A stretch of DNA of 5,528 nt from Legionellaceae bacterium (GCA_030696465.1 JAUYSE010000215.1:1-5528); one strand, 5' to 3'. Numbered from the stretch's first letter, positions 1 to 5,387 are shown. The notes: generated by a model from the letters alone, not told the origin. Program-made: numbers and translations.

Positions 1-86
1 TACCTTATTTTTGTCTCATTGTCGCTGGCACAGAGGGGTCGTGGAGTTGTAATAGGCATCGGTAAATCTAGTAAAATTGGTTTCAT
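1..86 (-). CDS. N-terminal fragment of a possible GNAT-family acetyltransferase (partial)
   Basis: The start ATG is at 86-84, and the frame stays open to the window edge (28 codons), so the 3' end is missing. An AAGGG ribosome binding site lies 7 nt before the ATG, inside the short gap after the Fic stop codon. Only 10 nt separate the two genes, so they are probably co-transcribed. The first residues, MKPILLDLPMPITTPR, resemble the opening of RimJ-type GNAT acetyltransferases, where a PxxTPRLxLR strand begins the fold. After the arginine the sequence (PLCASDNETKIR) no longer follows that pattern. The gene may be a divergent member, a frameshifted copy or something else. The GNAT assignment rests on about 16 residues and is tentative; the existence of a start here is better supported. 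Confidence 0.4.
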   Translation of the reverse strand, partial: MKPILLDLPMPITTPRPLCASDNETKIR

Positions 87-96
87 TATAATACCC

Positions 97-1152
97 TTAG
101 CCGTTAGTCCGTTTACTATTGACTTGCATTTCATAAATCAAATTACTTGTGGCACCTGTAGTGAATAAAATATTTTTATTGATTAGTTCTTTCAGCTCGC
201 GTTGTAGGGTTCTGCGCGTCACGTCAGGACAAATAGCTTCAAACTGTTGAATGGTAATGCCACCATGTTTGGCAATATATTCGATTGCTAATTTTTGCCT
301 ATCAGATAAATGATATTGCCTTGCCAAAAGATCTTGTTCTATTGCCTGTTTGCCGATTTTTTTCACTTCTTGTAATTGGATTGATAGCCCGGAAACAAAG
401 TATTCCACCCATTTCGTCATATCCATATCTTGTTCGCGGACGCTTTGAATTGCCTCATAATAATCTGCTCTATTGCGGTCGTAATATTCACTAATGGTAA
501 ATAACTTTTTGAAATCATATCCTTTCTGGTATAAACAGAGTGTTGATAGCAAGCGTGCAGTTCTACCATTTCCATCTAAAAAAGGATGAATGTGTACCAG
601 CTGAAATTGTGCGATACCCGACATTAAAACGGGATGAATTTCAGTCTCATGGTTTATCCAATCGATTAATTCGCGCATCAGCTGGTGCACTTCGAAAGCC
701 GCTGGGGGCGTGTAAATAACTTCTTTTGTTTTGGTGTTCACAACATAATTTTGGATATTTCTATAGTCCCCTGGAGTTGCAGCATTCCCTCTCACTCCAT
801 CTACAAGGCGCTTGTGAATTTCTCTAACTAATCCTTCGGTAATAAGCTCGCCATCACTCACATAGCCCGCTACCAAATCAAACGCCCGTCGGTAGTTTAA
901 TAGTTCTTTAGTATCATCTGGATTAGCTGCTGCAAGATGTTCTCCTGCCCATAATTGCTTTGATTGCTCCAAGGTAAGCTGGGTACCTTCAATATGTGTT
1001 GTGTGATGCGCCTCGAGAATTAAGGCTTTATTTTGCATCTTAGCGACCCACTCATCTGAAAGGGTAGCAGCCTCTAAAAATCCGCGAGCTCGCTCTATTG
1101 TTGTTAGTGTATTTGCAATTGAATTGGTAATTGTAAATTTTGGTTTAAACAT
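97..1152 (-). CDS. Fic family protein (AMP-transferase) with C-terminal winged-helix domain
   Basis: This is a complete 351-residue protein. Fic enzymes transfer AMP, or occasionally another nucleotide part, from a nucleotide to a hydroxyl side chain of a target protein. The core motif HPFLDGNGRTAR spans residues 189-200 and contains the catalytic His189, the Mg-binding Asp193 and the phosphate-binding Gly-Asn-Gly-Arg. An N-terminal TTHIEG at 51-56 fits the autoinhibitory (S/T)xxxE(G/N) helix, with Glu55 blocking the active site. That makes this a class II Fic protein that is probably held inactive until regulated. Residues about 283-340 look like a winged helix-turn-helix (a helix around 285-295, then TRRTLQRELKELINK and a wing), so it may bind DNA. 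The start is well supported: AAGGAG lies 8 nt upstream and an in-frame TAA lies just before it. Upstream is the repeat array at 1186-1254; 10 nt downstream another gene starts. No signal peptide or transmembrane segment is visible, so it is likely cytoplasmic. The target is unknown. Confidence 0.93.
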   Translation of the reverse strand: MFKPKFTITNSIANTLTTIERARGFLEAATLSDEWVAKMQNKALILEAHHTTHIEGTQLTLEQSKQLWAGEHLAAANPDDTKELLNYRRAFDLVAGYVSDGELITEGLVREIHKRLVDGVRGNAATPGDYRNIQNYVVNTKTKEVIYTPPAAFEVHQLMRELIDWINHETEIHPVLMSGIAQFQLVHIHPFLDGNGRTARLLSTLCLYQKGYDFKKLFTISEYYDRNRADYYEAIQSVREQDMDMTKWVEYFVSGLSIQLQEVKKIGKQAIEQDLLARQYHLSDRQKLAIEYIAKHGGITIQQFEAICPDVTRRTLQRELKELINKNILFTTGATSNLIYEMQVNSKRTNG

Positions 1153-1160
1153 TAAAATGA

Positions 1161-1166
1161 CTCCTT
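1161..1166 (-). promoter_or_regulatory. Ribosome binding site of the Fic gene
   Basis: AAGGAG on the minus strand, 8 nt before the ATG at 1152. Together with the in-frame stop just upstream, it fixes the start. Confidence 0.75.
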
Positions 1167-1185
1167 GTTACCTCTATCTTACAAT

Positions 1186-1254
1186 ATGTCATAAGAATGT
1201 CGCAAGATATGTCGCAATTATGTCACAAGATTTGTCGTGAGAATGTCGTAAGAG
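1186..1254. repeat. Three tandem 23-bp repeats (six ATGTC half-units) upstream of the Fic gene, probable operator
   Basis: Six copies of a half-unit close to ATGTCRYAAGA follow one another. TGTC begins at 1187, 1198, 1210, 1221, 1233 and 1244, so the spacing alternates strictly 11, 12, 11, 12, 11. This equals three 23-bp tandem units: 1186-1208, 1209-1231 and 1232-1254. The array ends 34 bp before the Fic start codon. On the Fic strand a weak promoter can be drawn overlapping its gene-proximal end (TTGCGA at 1205-1200, 18-nt spacer, TAAGAT at 1181-1176). The period of about one helical turn, the position, and a winged-helix domain in the downstream protein all suggest an operator, possibly for autoregulation. 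The repeat is seen directly; the function is inferred. A 23-bp period is not a codon multiple, so the array is not a coding repeat. Confidence 0.8.
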
Positions 1255-1267
1255 CTGATGGCTTTAC

Positions 1268-1415
1268 AAATTATGCGGCGGAATTGGGTTCAATTCCAAA
1301 GGTAACACTCGACAAAGTGGGGCCTATTTGGGGGCTTTTTCCAAAGCCACATTGAAATAATTATTTATTATCAATTAATTAGATAACCAATGTTATGGAC
1401 GCCGCCCCATAATTT
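1268..1415. repeat. 148-bp segment bounded by a 14-bp inverted repeat (possible non-autonomous element or recombinase sites)
   Basis: AAATTATGCGGCGG at 1268-1281 is the reverse complement of 1402-1415 with one mismatch. Within it is a perfect hairpin, GGAATTG-GGTT-CAATTCC (1280-1297). A second, TTATGG...CCATAA (1393-1398 and 1407-1412), overlaps the right arm. The interior has no open frame of note and is AT-rich at 1350-1390. No matching target duplication is visible outside the arms. It could be a small MITE-like element or a pair of site-specific recombination sites; neither is proven. This entry and the repeat array account for most of the gene-free stretch 1153-1477. Confidence 0.45.
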
Positions 1416-1477
1416 AAGTTCTTGATTTACAATGGTTTTAATATATAAGCTCCATCCGCGGGTTCTCAAAGGGTTTT

Positions 1478-1497
1478 TTAGTGTAATTCTACACTAA
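1478..1497. repeat. Perfect 8-bp hairpin at the 3' end of the chimeric tnpB frame
   Basis: TTAGTGTA, a 4-nt ATTC loop and TACACTAA (1478-1497) form an inverted repeat overlapping the stop codon of the chimeric frame. On the minus strand it is followed by A residues. On the plus strand it is followed by GTTTTAT, a poor U-tract. It is therefore not a convincing terminator in either direction. Confidence 0.4.
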
Positions 1498-1834
1498 GTT
1501 TTATAGCCCAATTTTCTTCATGACTTTTCCTTGCATGTACAAGATGTAGATATAGATCATCGAATTCTGAGATAGAGTCAAATAACCTATTACGTTCACT
1601 AACAAATTCTGTGAAGCTATATATTGGAGGTAGAATTGTAGCTGAAGGAATTGTCAAATTCAGACGCCAGTATGGAAGCTCCTCATGAATTAATAAGAGT
1701 AGAGCATTATAAATTTCATTCAGATTTTTTCCAAAATCTTCTTGCACTACCCCTATCAAGCCGTCTATCCCTTTTCTAAAATCTACCACCTCTTTTGAGA
1801 GATATATTTGCACTCCTTCTCTTAATTTTAACAT
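1478..1834 (-). pseudogene. tnpB: Truncated IS66 TnpB (orf2) fused in frame to unrelated coding sequence
   Basis: The frame encodes 118 residues. Residues 1-36 are typical of the IS66-family TnpB (orf2) N-terminus, with FRKGIDGL at 19-26 and VQEDFGK at 30-36. Intact TnpB proteins continue with a conserved FxFxNRRxDRxKxLxWD core. Here that core is missing, and from about residue 37 the sequence is unrelated (for example EELPYWRLNLTIPSATILPP at 51-70). The tail contains SFTEFVSERNRLFDS (73-87) and LHLVHARKSHEE (96-107). I do not recognise it; it may be the 3' end of a chromosomal gene that lost its own start. The start is firm: GGAGG lies 6 nt upstream, and the ATG overlaps the orf1 TGA by one base, the usual coupling in IS66. 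As a transposition protein it should be dead. Whether the chimeric protein is made is unknown. Confidence 0.75.
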
Positions 1835-2230
1835 CAGAGACCTCCAAGAGTACTAAATAGATGTTCTAAGCTTTTCTCACGACAACCACTCATTGCAATG
1901 CGCACACCATTGGGTAATAAAATTTGAATCCCTCTCGGGGGTAAGGCAACACCTTCAGAAATGCTAACAAATTTCGCGGTATTTTTAACGGAACCGCCTT
2001 CAAAATATGATTTCCAATATTTAAATGTGCTTAATGCTAGCGATTTTGAGAGACAATACTCTTTTGTGCTAACGCCGCTTGCCTGATATTCTAAGAACCG
2101 CTCTTTCCACAAGGATACTTTATCTGCTCGTTTACCTGTAAAACTCATAGCTACACTCCTAAATGAATAAACTTTGTGAGTGTCTCTATTTTTAAAGATC
2201 AATGGTAGATGGGGTTTATAAAGCGCTTAC
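1725..2230 (-). mobile_element. IS66-family element, left-end fragment
   Basis: Read on the minus strand, the segment begins at 2230 with GTAAGCGCTTTATAAACCCC, which matches the GTAAGCG-type terminal repeat of IS66-family elements. It continues through orf1 into the first 36-37 codons of tnpB and stops near 1725. The rest of tnpB, the large transposase gene tnpC and the right end are absent. It is a non-autonomous relic. The left end lies immediately beside IS3-family orfB sequence, so the element had landed in an older IS3 copy. IS66 elements make 8-bp target duplications; the base run after the left end is TCTGAATG. Confidence 0.8.
1834..2148 (-). CDS. tnpA: IS66-family accessory protein TnpA (orf1)
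   Basis: This is a 104-residue protein from the ATG at 2148, chosen because AGGAGT lies 6 nt upstream. The frame can be extended to an ATG at 2202, but that adds 18 residues without a ribosome binding site. IS66 orf1 proteins are small, have a helix-turn-helix and are needed with TnpB and the TnpC DDE transposase for efficient transposition. WKERFLEYQASG followed by STKEYCLSKSLALSTFKYW is the usual N-terminal helix-turn-helix of the family. The C-terminal PNGVRIAMSG strand is also typical. The stop TGA overlaps the next ATG by one base. The gene looks intact, but the element has lost its transposase, so it has no transposition role in cis. Confidence 0.85.
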   Translation of the reverse strand: MSFTGKRADKVSLWKERFLEYQASGVSTKEYCLSKSLALSTFKYWKSYFEGGSVKNTAKFVSISEGVALPPRGIQILLPNGVRIAMSGCREKSLEHLFSTLGGL

Positions 2231-2378
2231 TCTGAATGAATACGCCACTATAAAGGACGTAAGGAAAGCAATAGGTGAGTATATTGAGTTTTACAATTAT
2301 AGACGCTGGCACCAATCGTTAGAGTACAAAACACCAGCTGATGTTTATTATAATGAAGCGTCCTCGCCTGTACCGTGA
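2231..2378 (+). pseudogene. 3' remnant of an IS3-family orfB transposase
   Basis: The 48 codons ending at the TGA (2376-2378) read LNEYATIKDVRKAIGEYIEF and then YNYRRWHQSLEYKTPADVYY. That is the conserved C-terminus of IS3-family OrfB (rve integrase fold), whose hallmark is the YNxxRxHQSLxYxTPxxVY block. The DDE catalytic residues lie upstream and are missing. The reading frame is cut at 2231 by the left end of the IS66 fragment, so IS66 landed inside this orfB. The remaining 5' half is not in this window. Confidence 0.85.
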
Positions 2379-2404
2379 CGAAATTTTAACATATAAACTA
2401 ATGG

Positions 2405-2427
2405 TTAGGATCTCCTAAATATTTTTT
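2405..2427 (+). terminator. Weak hairpin plus T-run in the IS3 tail
   Basis: TTAGGA-TC-TCCTAA (2405-2418) is a perfect palindrome, followed three bases later by six T residues (2422-2427). It lies 27 nt after the orfB stop on the same strand. The stem is short with a tight loop, so terminator function is only possible. Confidence 0.2.
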
Positions 2428-2450
2428 GGATCATGGTCTAGACATTGGGG

Positions 2451-3095
2451 TCACTTCAATCCCGCCTCTGATAGCCAATTTTTTTTATGTAAAAAATATG
2501 CAATGCAAAAAACTTCTAGTAAAGCGAAATAACTTGCAATTAAAATATCACTTAAATAATGCTGGATTAATAATACACGTGAAAAGCTTATGAATATCGC
2601 CAGGATAATAAATAAAATCTTATAACGCGGAAATAAGAGGCTTAATCCACAGGCAAGGCTAAATATCATAGTGGTATGGCCTGATGGGAAAGACCAATAT
2701 GCTCCCTTAATTTTAAATAAATAAAACCCATATTCGTGTGAATTAAACCATAGTTTGGGTCTGGCACGACCAAACATCACTTTTAAAAGAACGCAAATTA
2801 ATCCTGAAATAACAACACATAAGGAAAGGAACCATGCTTGCGCTTCCCAAATGGGGTGTTTGTAAAAATAACGAAATAACAGGGCACTGATTAATAAAGG
2901 GGCAATAATGATTATCCCATCTCCCAGAAATGTTATCCAGGTTAGCGCTGGGAAATTGTCTTTTAAAGCAAATATAGCTATAACGGTCGTTAACGGAATA
3001 TCAATATAATAATAGGTTAGTGTTACTGCACAGATTAATATCGCTACAGTAACAGGATTTAGTAGTAGCTTAATCATTTTTTTTGAAATATTCAT
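2451..3095 (-). CDS. PAP2-family membrane phosphatase
   Basis: This 214-residue integral membrane protein belongs to the PAP2/type 2 phosphatidic acid phosphatase superfamily, which removes phosphate from lipid phosphates or diphosphates (phosphatidate, undecaprenyl diphosphate, lipid A). All three signature motifs are intact: KxxxxxxRP with Lys105, Arg112 and Pro113; PSGH at 137-140; and SRxxxxxHxxxD with Ser172, Arg173, His179 and Asp183. His140 and His179 are the expected catalytic histidines. About six hydrophobic segments are visible (near 12-31, 57-75, 87-105, 141-155, 159-176 and 184-202). The gene starts 22 nt after the glycosyltransferase stop with a poor ribosome binding site, suggesting co-transcription and coupling. 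The last codon, AAG, is followed by a TGA that belongs to the terminal repeat of the IS3 remnant, so the C-terminus may differ from the ancestral one. The catalytic core is complete. Its substrate cannot be read from the sequence. Confidence 0.92.
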   Translation of the reverse strand: MNISKKMIKLLLNPVTVAILICAVTLTYYYIDIPLTTVIAIFALKDNFPALTWITFLGDGIIIIAPLLISALLFRYFYKHPIWEAQAWFLSLCVVISGLICVLLKVMFGRARPKLWFNSHEYGFYLFKIKGAYWSFPSGHTTMIFSLACGLSLLFPRYKILFIILAIFISFSRVLLIQHYLSDILIASYFALLEVFCIAYFLHKKNWLSEAGLK

Positions 3096-3117
3096 CTGTG
3101 TGTTTGTCTGAGGCAGG

Positions 3118-4713
3118 TTAATAACGGGGATTATTTAATAAATCTTCTTGTATGGCAATTAATACCTCTCTTGATTTCAATGTAGCATCGATCATAGCTA
3201 TTTGCAATGAGCTGTAATCAACTAGCTCCGCATCGTTTATAATATGATAATTATTGATATTTATTATTTTTTCCAGGTCACTAACTTTTTTAAATGGGAC
3301 AAATAAAACAATCGGACAGTTAGCATACTCTACCAAATTATCTCTCCAATTATAAAAGTTGGAAGAATTTTGATCCAAATTTAGCACCTTATATTTATCT
3401 TGGAAAATTTGTTCTAATTGCGCAGCCCAATACCACCGAGCAGTTCCAATTAAAGGTGTTTTTCTTTTGCATTCATAGCGTTGAGTTTGCGAGAGATTAG
3501 TCAACATCTGCTGAGCGCTGGCATTTTTTGAGGTATATTTTTTTATATCATCCCATAATAAAAGGTCTGCTAAATAGCTCGTATCCGGGTTAATTAATTT
3601 ACTGATTTTTTTTATATTATTCATTCCTTCAGGCAGTAATAATATAAGTAATATTGGGATCCAAATGATCATGGTATAGGCAGCTATTTTCTTAATCCTT
3701 TGTAGTCTAGGGGTATAAAGAACGGCATAAGGTATTAATAACCAAAAAACAGGGGTAAGCCAGTGCGGAAGAGCTTTTGTTCTTAAACTGCTAATAATTA
3801 AAATAAGAAAAAGTGAGCTAGCAGGAATAAGCAAATAAAATTTAATGTTCTTGAATAGACCATTTTTAAGCAGAAAATAAGCAACCCATGGGGTGAGATA
3901 TAACGAAACACCAATCAAAAAAATTAGCGCATGTTGCAATCGCCATTGGGTTGAATAATACCCATGTTCCAGTTGAAAAATAAAAGAAGCATAATGATTA
4001 TTGTAATTCCAAACCCAAACAGGTGCAGCAATCAATAAACCCAATAACAGGCAGATGATTAATTTTAATAATATGTTGATACAAAATGTTTTTTTTATAA
4101 AAACCAGATCAAGATATAAACCCAGTAATAAACCACCGCCTAACGGCATGATATGATATTTCGATAACAAACCAATCCCTAGTCCAACGCCTAAAAGCAG
4201 GCTGTACAAAATGGATAATTCTTTTTCTCGATGCACTTTGTCAACAACCCACAACATAAGGCTTAAGCTAAAAAATAACCCGCAATCTGGTAAAATAAAG
4301 AAACTAGTCACTCCAAACGCAGGCACTATATAAGCAAGGAGGAAAGTAACAAAAAGTTTTTCGAATAAAAATTTATCATTGTTGCTGTTATTTTTCACAA
4401 TCAAGAGTAAAAACATAGTAGATAGAAAATGTAACAAGATGACAAAAAAACGAAGAATAAGAGGCTGAGTATATCCAAGTTCCGCCTGGAGATAAGTTAA
4501 ATAAGCAACAAATGGTGGGGAGTCGATAAAACTTAACTGCATGCTTTTTGCGAATGCCAGGTAATAAGCCTCATCATTAATAATTGGAAAATAGCTAGCG
4601 AATAGTATATTGCAAATAATAATAAGACCACCAAAAAGTAAATAAATCATTGGCACTAAGTTACGCGGCATTTCTGTATAGTCCCCTGATTGATTTTCTT
4701 GAATATCTGGCAT
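3118..4713 (-). CDS. PMT/ArnT-like membrane glycosyltransferase (GT39/GT83 type)
   Basis: This 531-residue polytopic protein resembles ArnT and PMT_2-domain enzymes, which use polyprenyl-phosphate sugars on the periplasmic side to glycosylate lipid A, other lipids or proteins. Residues 44-72 hold the family N-terminal loop NDEAYY...FIDSPPFVAYL, with Asp47-Glu48 and Asp64 as likely catalytic or metal-site acids. Also visible are LPDCGLFFSL (141-150), the GLGIGLLSKYHIMPLGGG block (177-194), AAPVWVWNYNNHYASFIFQ...HG (229-251) and KALPHWLTPVFW (313-324). Roughly 10-12 hydrophobic segments fill residues 19-360; a soluble C-terminal domain of about 165 residues follows. The first ATG (4713) has no ribosome binding site, because IS sequence begins 2 nt upstream. 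Met15 (4671) has CAGGGGA 10 nt upstream and lies just before the first membrane helix, so it may be the true start. The gene forms a unit with the downstream PAP2 phosphatase. The acceptor is unknown. Confidence 0.85.
   Translation of the reverse strand: MPDIQENQSGDYTEMPRNLVPMIYLLFGGLIIICNILFASYFPIINDEAYYLAFAKSMQLSFIDSPPFVAYLTYLQAELGYTQPLILRFFVILLHFLSTMFLLLIVKNNSNNDKFLFEKLFVTFLLAYIVPAFGVTSFFILPDCGLFFSLSLMLWVVDKVHREKELSILYSLLLGVGLGIGLLSKYHIMPLGGGLLLGLYLDLVFIKKTFCINILLKLIICLLLGLLIAAPVWVWNYNNHYASFIFQLEHGYYSTQWRLQHALIFLIGVSLYLTPWVAYFLLKNGLFKNIKFYLLIPASSLFLILIISSLRTKALPHWLTPVFWLLIPYAVLYTPRLQRIKKIAAYTMIIWIPILLILLLPEGMNNIKKISKLINPDTSYLADLLLWDDIKKYTSKNASAQQMLTNLSQTQRYECKRKTPLIGTARWYWAAQLEQIFQDKYKVLNLDQNSSNFYNWRDNLVEYANCPIVLFVPFKKVSDLEKIININNYHIINDAELVDYSSLQIAMIDATLKSREVLIAIQEDLLNNPRY
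4682..4688 (-). promoter_or_regulatory. Candidate ribosome binding site for the internal glycosyltransferase start
   Basis: CAGGGGA on the minus strand lies 10 nt before the ATG at 4671 (Met15). It is the only purine-rich Shine-Dalgarno-like run near either candidate start, and it argues for a shorter protein of 517 residues. Confidence 0.4.
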
Positions 4714-4799
4714 TTGATATGGGTCCGGATGTCTGGAACAAAATTCAGGGAAAATAAGAGCTATTCCCGGCTTGTTAGTCTAATCACCTTACTCTTAGA

Positions 4800-4877
4800 A
4801 TGGCTTATCCACAAGTCCATAGACCAGGAGAGCTTTCATTCTCTCGGATAGGCTTGTGGACCCTGTGGGTAAGCCAT
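4800..4877. repeat. Large palindrome in the 3' tail of the IS3-family element
   Basis: ATGGCTTATCCACA (4800-4813) pairs with TGTGGGTAAGCCAT (4864-4877) over 14 bp with one G-T pair. GTCC/GGAC (4815-4818 and 4858-4861) and GAGAG/CTCTC (4828-4832 and 4841-4845) extend the stem towards an 8-nt loop. It lies just after the fused orfB stop. It may shape the transcript end of the element or act as a bidirectional transcription barrier; it has no clear U-tract. Confidence 0.7.
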
Positions 4878-4889
4878 GACACACCGAGT

Positions 4890-5312
4890 TCATGCTTTTG
4901 GGTTGTGGTCAAAATACATGCTCGCTGGTGTGCTGTATCCGAAAGACTGGTGCGATCTTCGGTTGTTATAATAATAAAAGTATTCAGATAATGCTAGCTC
5001 AACTTCTTCGATTGCTTCAAAAGAATACCAATAGAGTTTTTCCTGCTTAAAACTACGCCATAAACGCTCTATGAAAATATTATCTAGGTAGCGACCTCGT
5101 CCATCCATGCTAATAGAGATTTTGTGGGCTTTTAGAGTGTTTATCCAATCATTGGATATTGCTTGTAACGCTGTTTGTTTCCAAGCCTTAATCTGTGTAG
5201 GATGAACACCGTATTCGCTGGTCAGCTGAGCTTGAGTCAGTTTTCCCTCAATTGCAGCAAGTGCAATTTTTGATTTTTTTGATGCAGTGTAATAATTACG
5301 CTTTTTGGTTAT
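4890..5312 (-). pseudogene. In-frame fusion of IS3 OrfA N-terminus to OrfB C-terminus, start codon lost
   Basis: The open frame of 140 codons has two parts. Residues 2-52 (TKKRNYYTASKKSKIALAAI, then EGKLTQAQLTSEYGVHPTQI and KAWKQTALQAI) are the helix-turn-helix start of IS3-family OrfA. From about residue 53 it becomes the C-terminal part of OrfB: NDWINTLKAHKISISMDGRG and then NIFIERLWRSFKQEKLYWYS. The frame ends with the YYYNNRRSHQSFGYSTPASMY block. Only the last acid of the OrfB DDE triad (Glu in IERLWR) is present, so it cannot be catalytic. A good GAGGAG ribosome binding site stands 6 nt before the codon at 5312, but that codon is ATA rather than ATG, and no other start lies nearby. The only long ATG-initiated piece begins at 5108, in the middle of OrfB. 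Confidence 0.85.
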
Positions 5313-5387
5313 ACTATTCTCCTCTTATACTTAGAAGAATAGCTCTTAAAAATACCTTTTTTCGTCCAAAAATCTGCGCCTATATCA

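Larger units (their letters stand above)
2231..2453 (+). mobile_element. IS3-family element, right-end remnant
   Basis: It comprises the orfB 3' end, about 72 nt of non-coding tail and a presumed terminal repeat. Read inward on the minus strand from 2453, that repeat starts TGACCCCAATGTCTAGACCA, consistent with IS3-family ends (TG...CA). Only this end survives, so the boundary cannot be confirmed against a partner. The outermost TGA of the repeat is also the stop codon of the neighbouring PAP2 gene. Confidence 0.65.
4715..5387 (-). mobile_element. Internally deleted IS3-family element with both terminal inverted repeats
   Basis: The two ends, read inward, are TGATATGGGTCCGGATGTCT (from 4715) and TGATATAGGCGCAGATTTTT (from 5387). 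They agree at about 21 of the first 29 positions and show the TGAT...TGGA layout of IS3-family ends. The element is about 673 bp, roughly half of a normal IS3-family copy. Most of orfA and the first part of orfB are gone. It differs from the IS3 remnant at 2231-2453 in end sequence and OrfB sequence. Flanking trinucleotides are ATT (left) and ATC (right), so there is no perfect 3-bp target duplication. It lacks a full transposase but could be mobilised in trans. Confidence 0.82.

Noticed and set aside
285..494. 69-codon plus-strand open frame
   Set aside because: It lies fully antisense to the well-supported Fic gene, has no recognisable domain and no clear ribosome binding site.
1186..1254. 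Repeat array considered as a CRISPR array or coding tandem repeat
   Set aside because: Units are only 23 bp with no distinct spacers, and the period is not divisible by three.
1331..1347. GGCTTT-TTCC-AAAGCC small hairpin
   Set aside because: It is short, lacks a following T-run and has no adjacent gene end that it would serve.
1478..1497. Perfect hairpin considered as a Rho-independent terminator
   Set aside because: On the minus strand it is followed by A residues, not T. On the plus strand the T-run is short and broken by bases after the stem, and there is no plus-strand gene upstream to terminate.
4800..4991. 63-codon plus-strand open frame
   Set aside because: It runs through the IS palindrome and antisense to the OrfB tail, and its protein has no family features.
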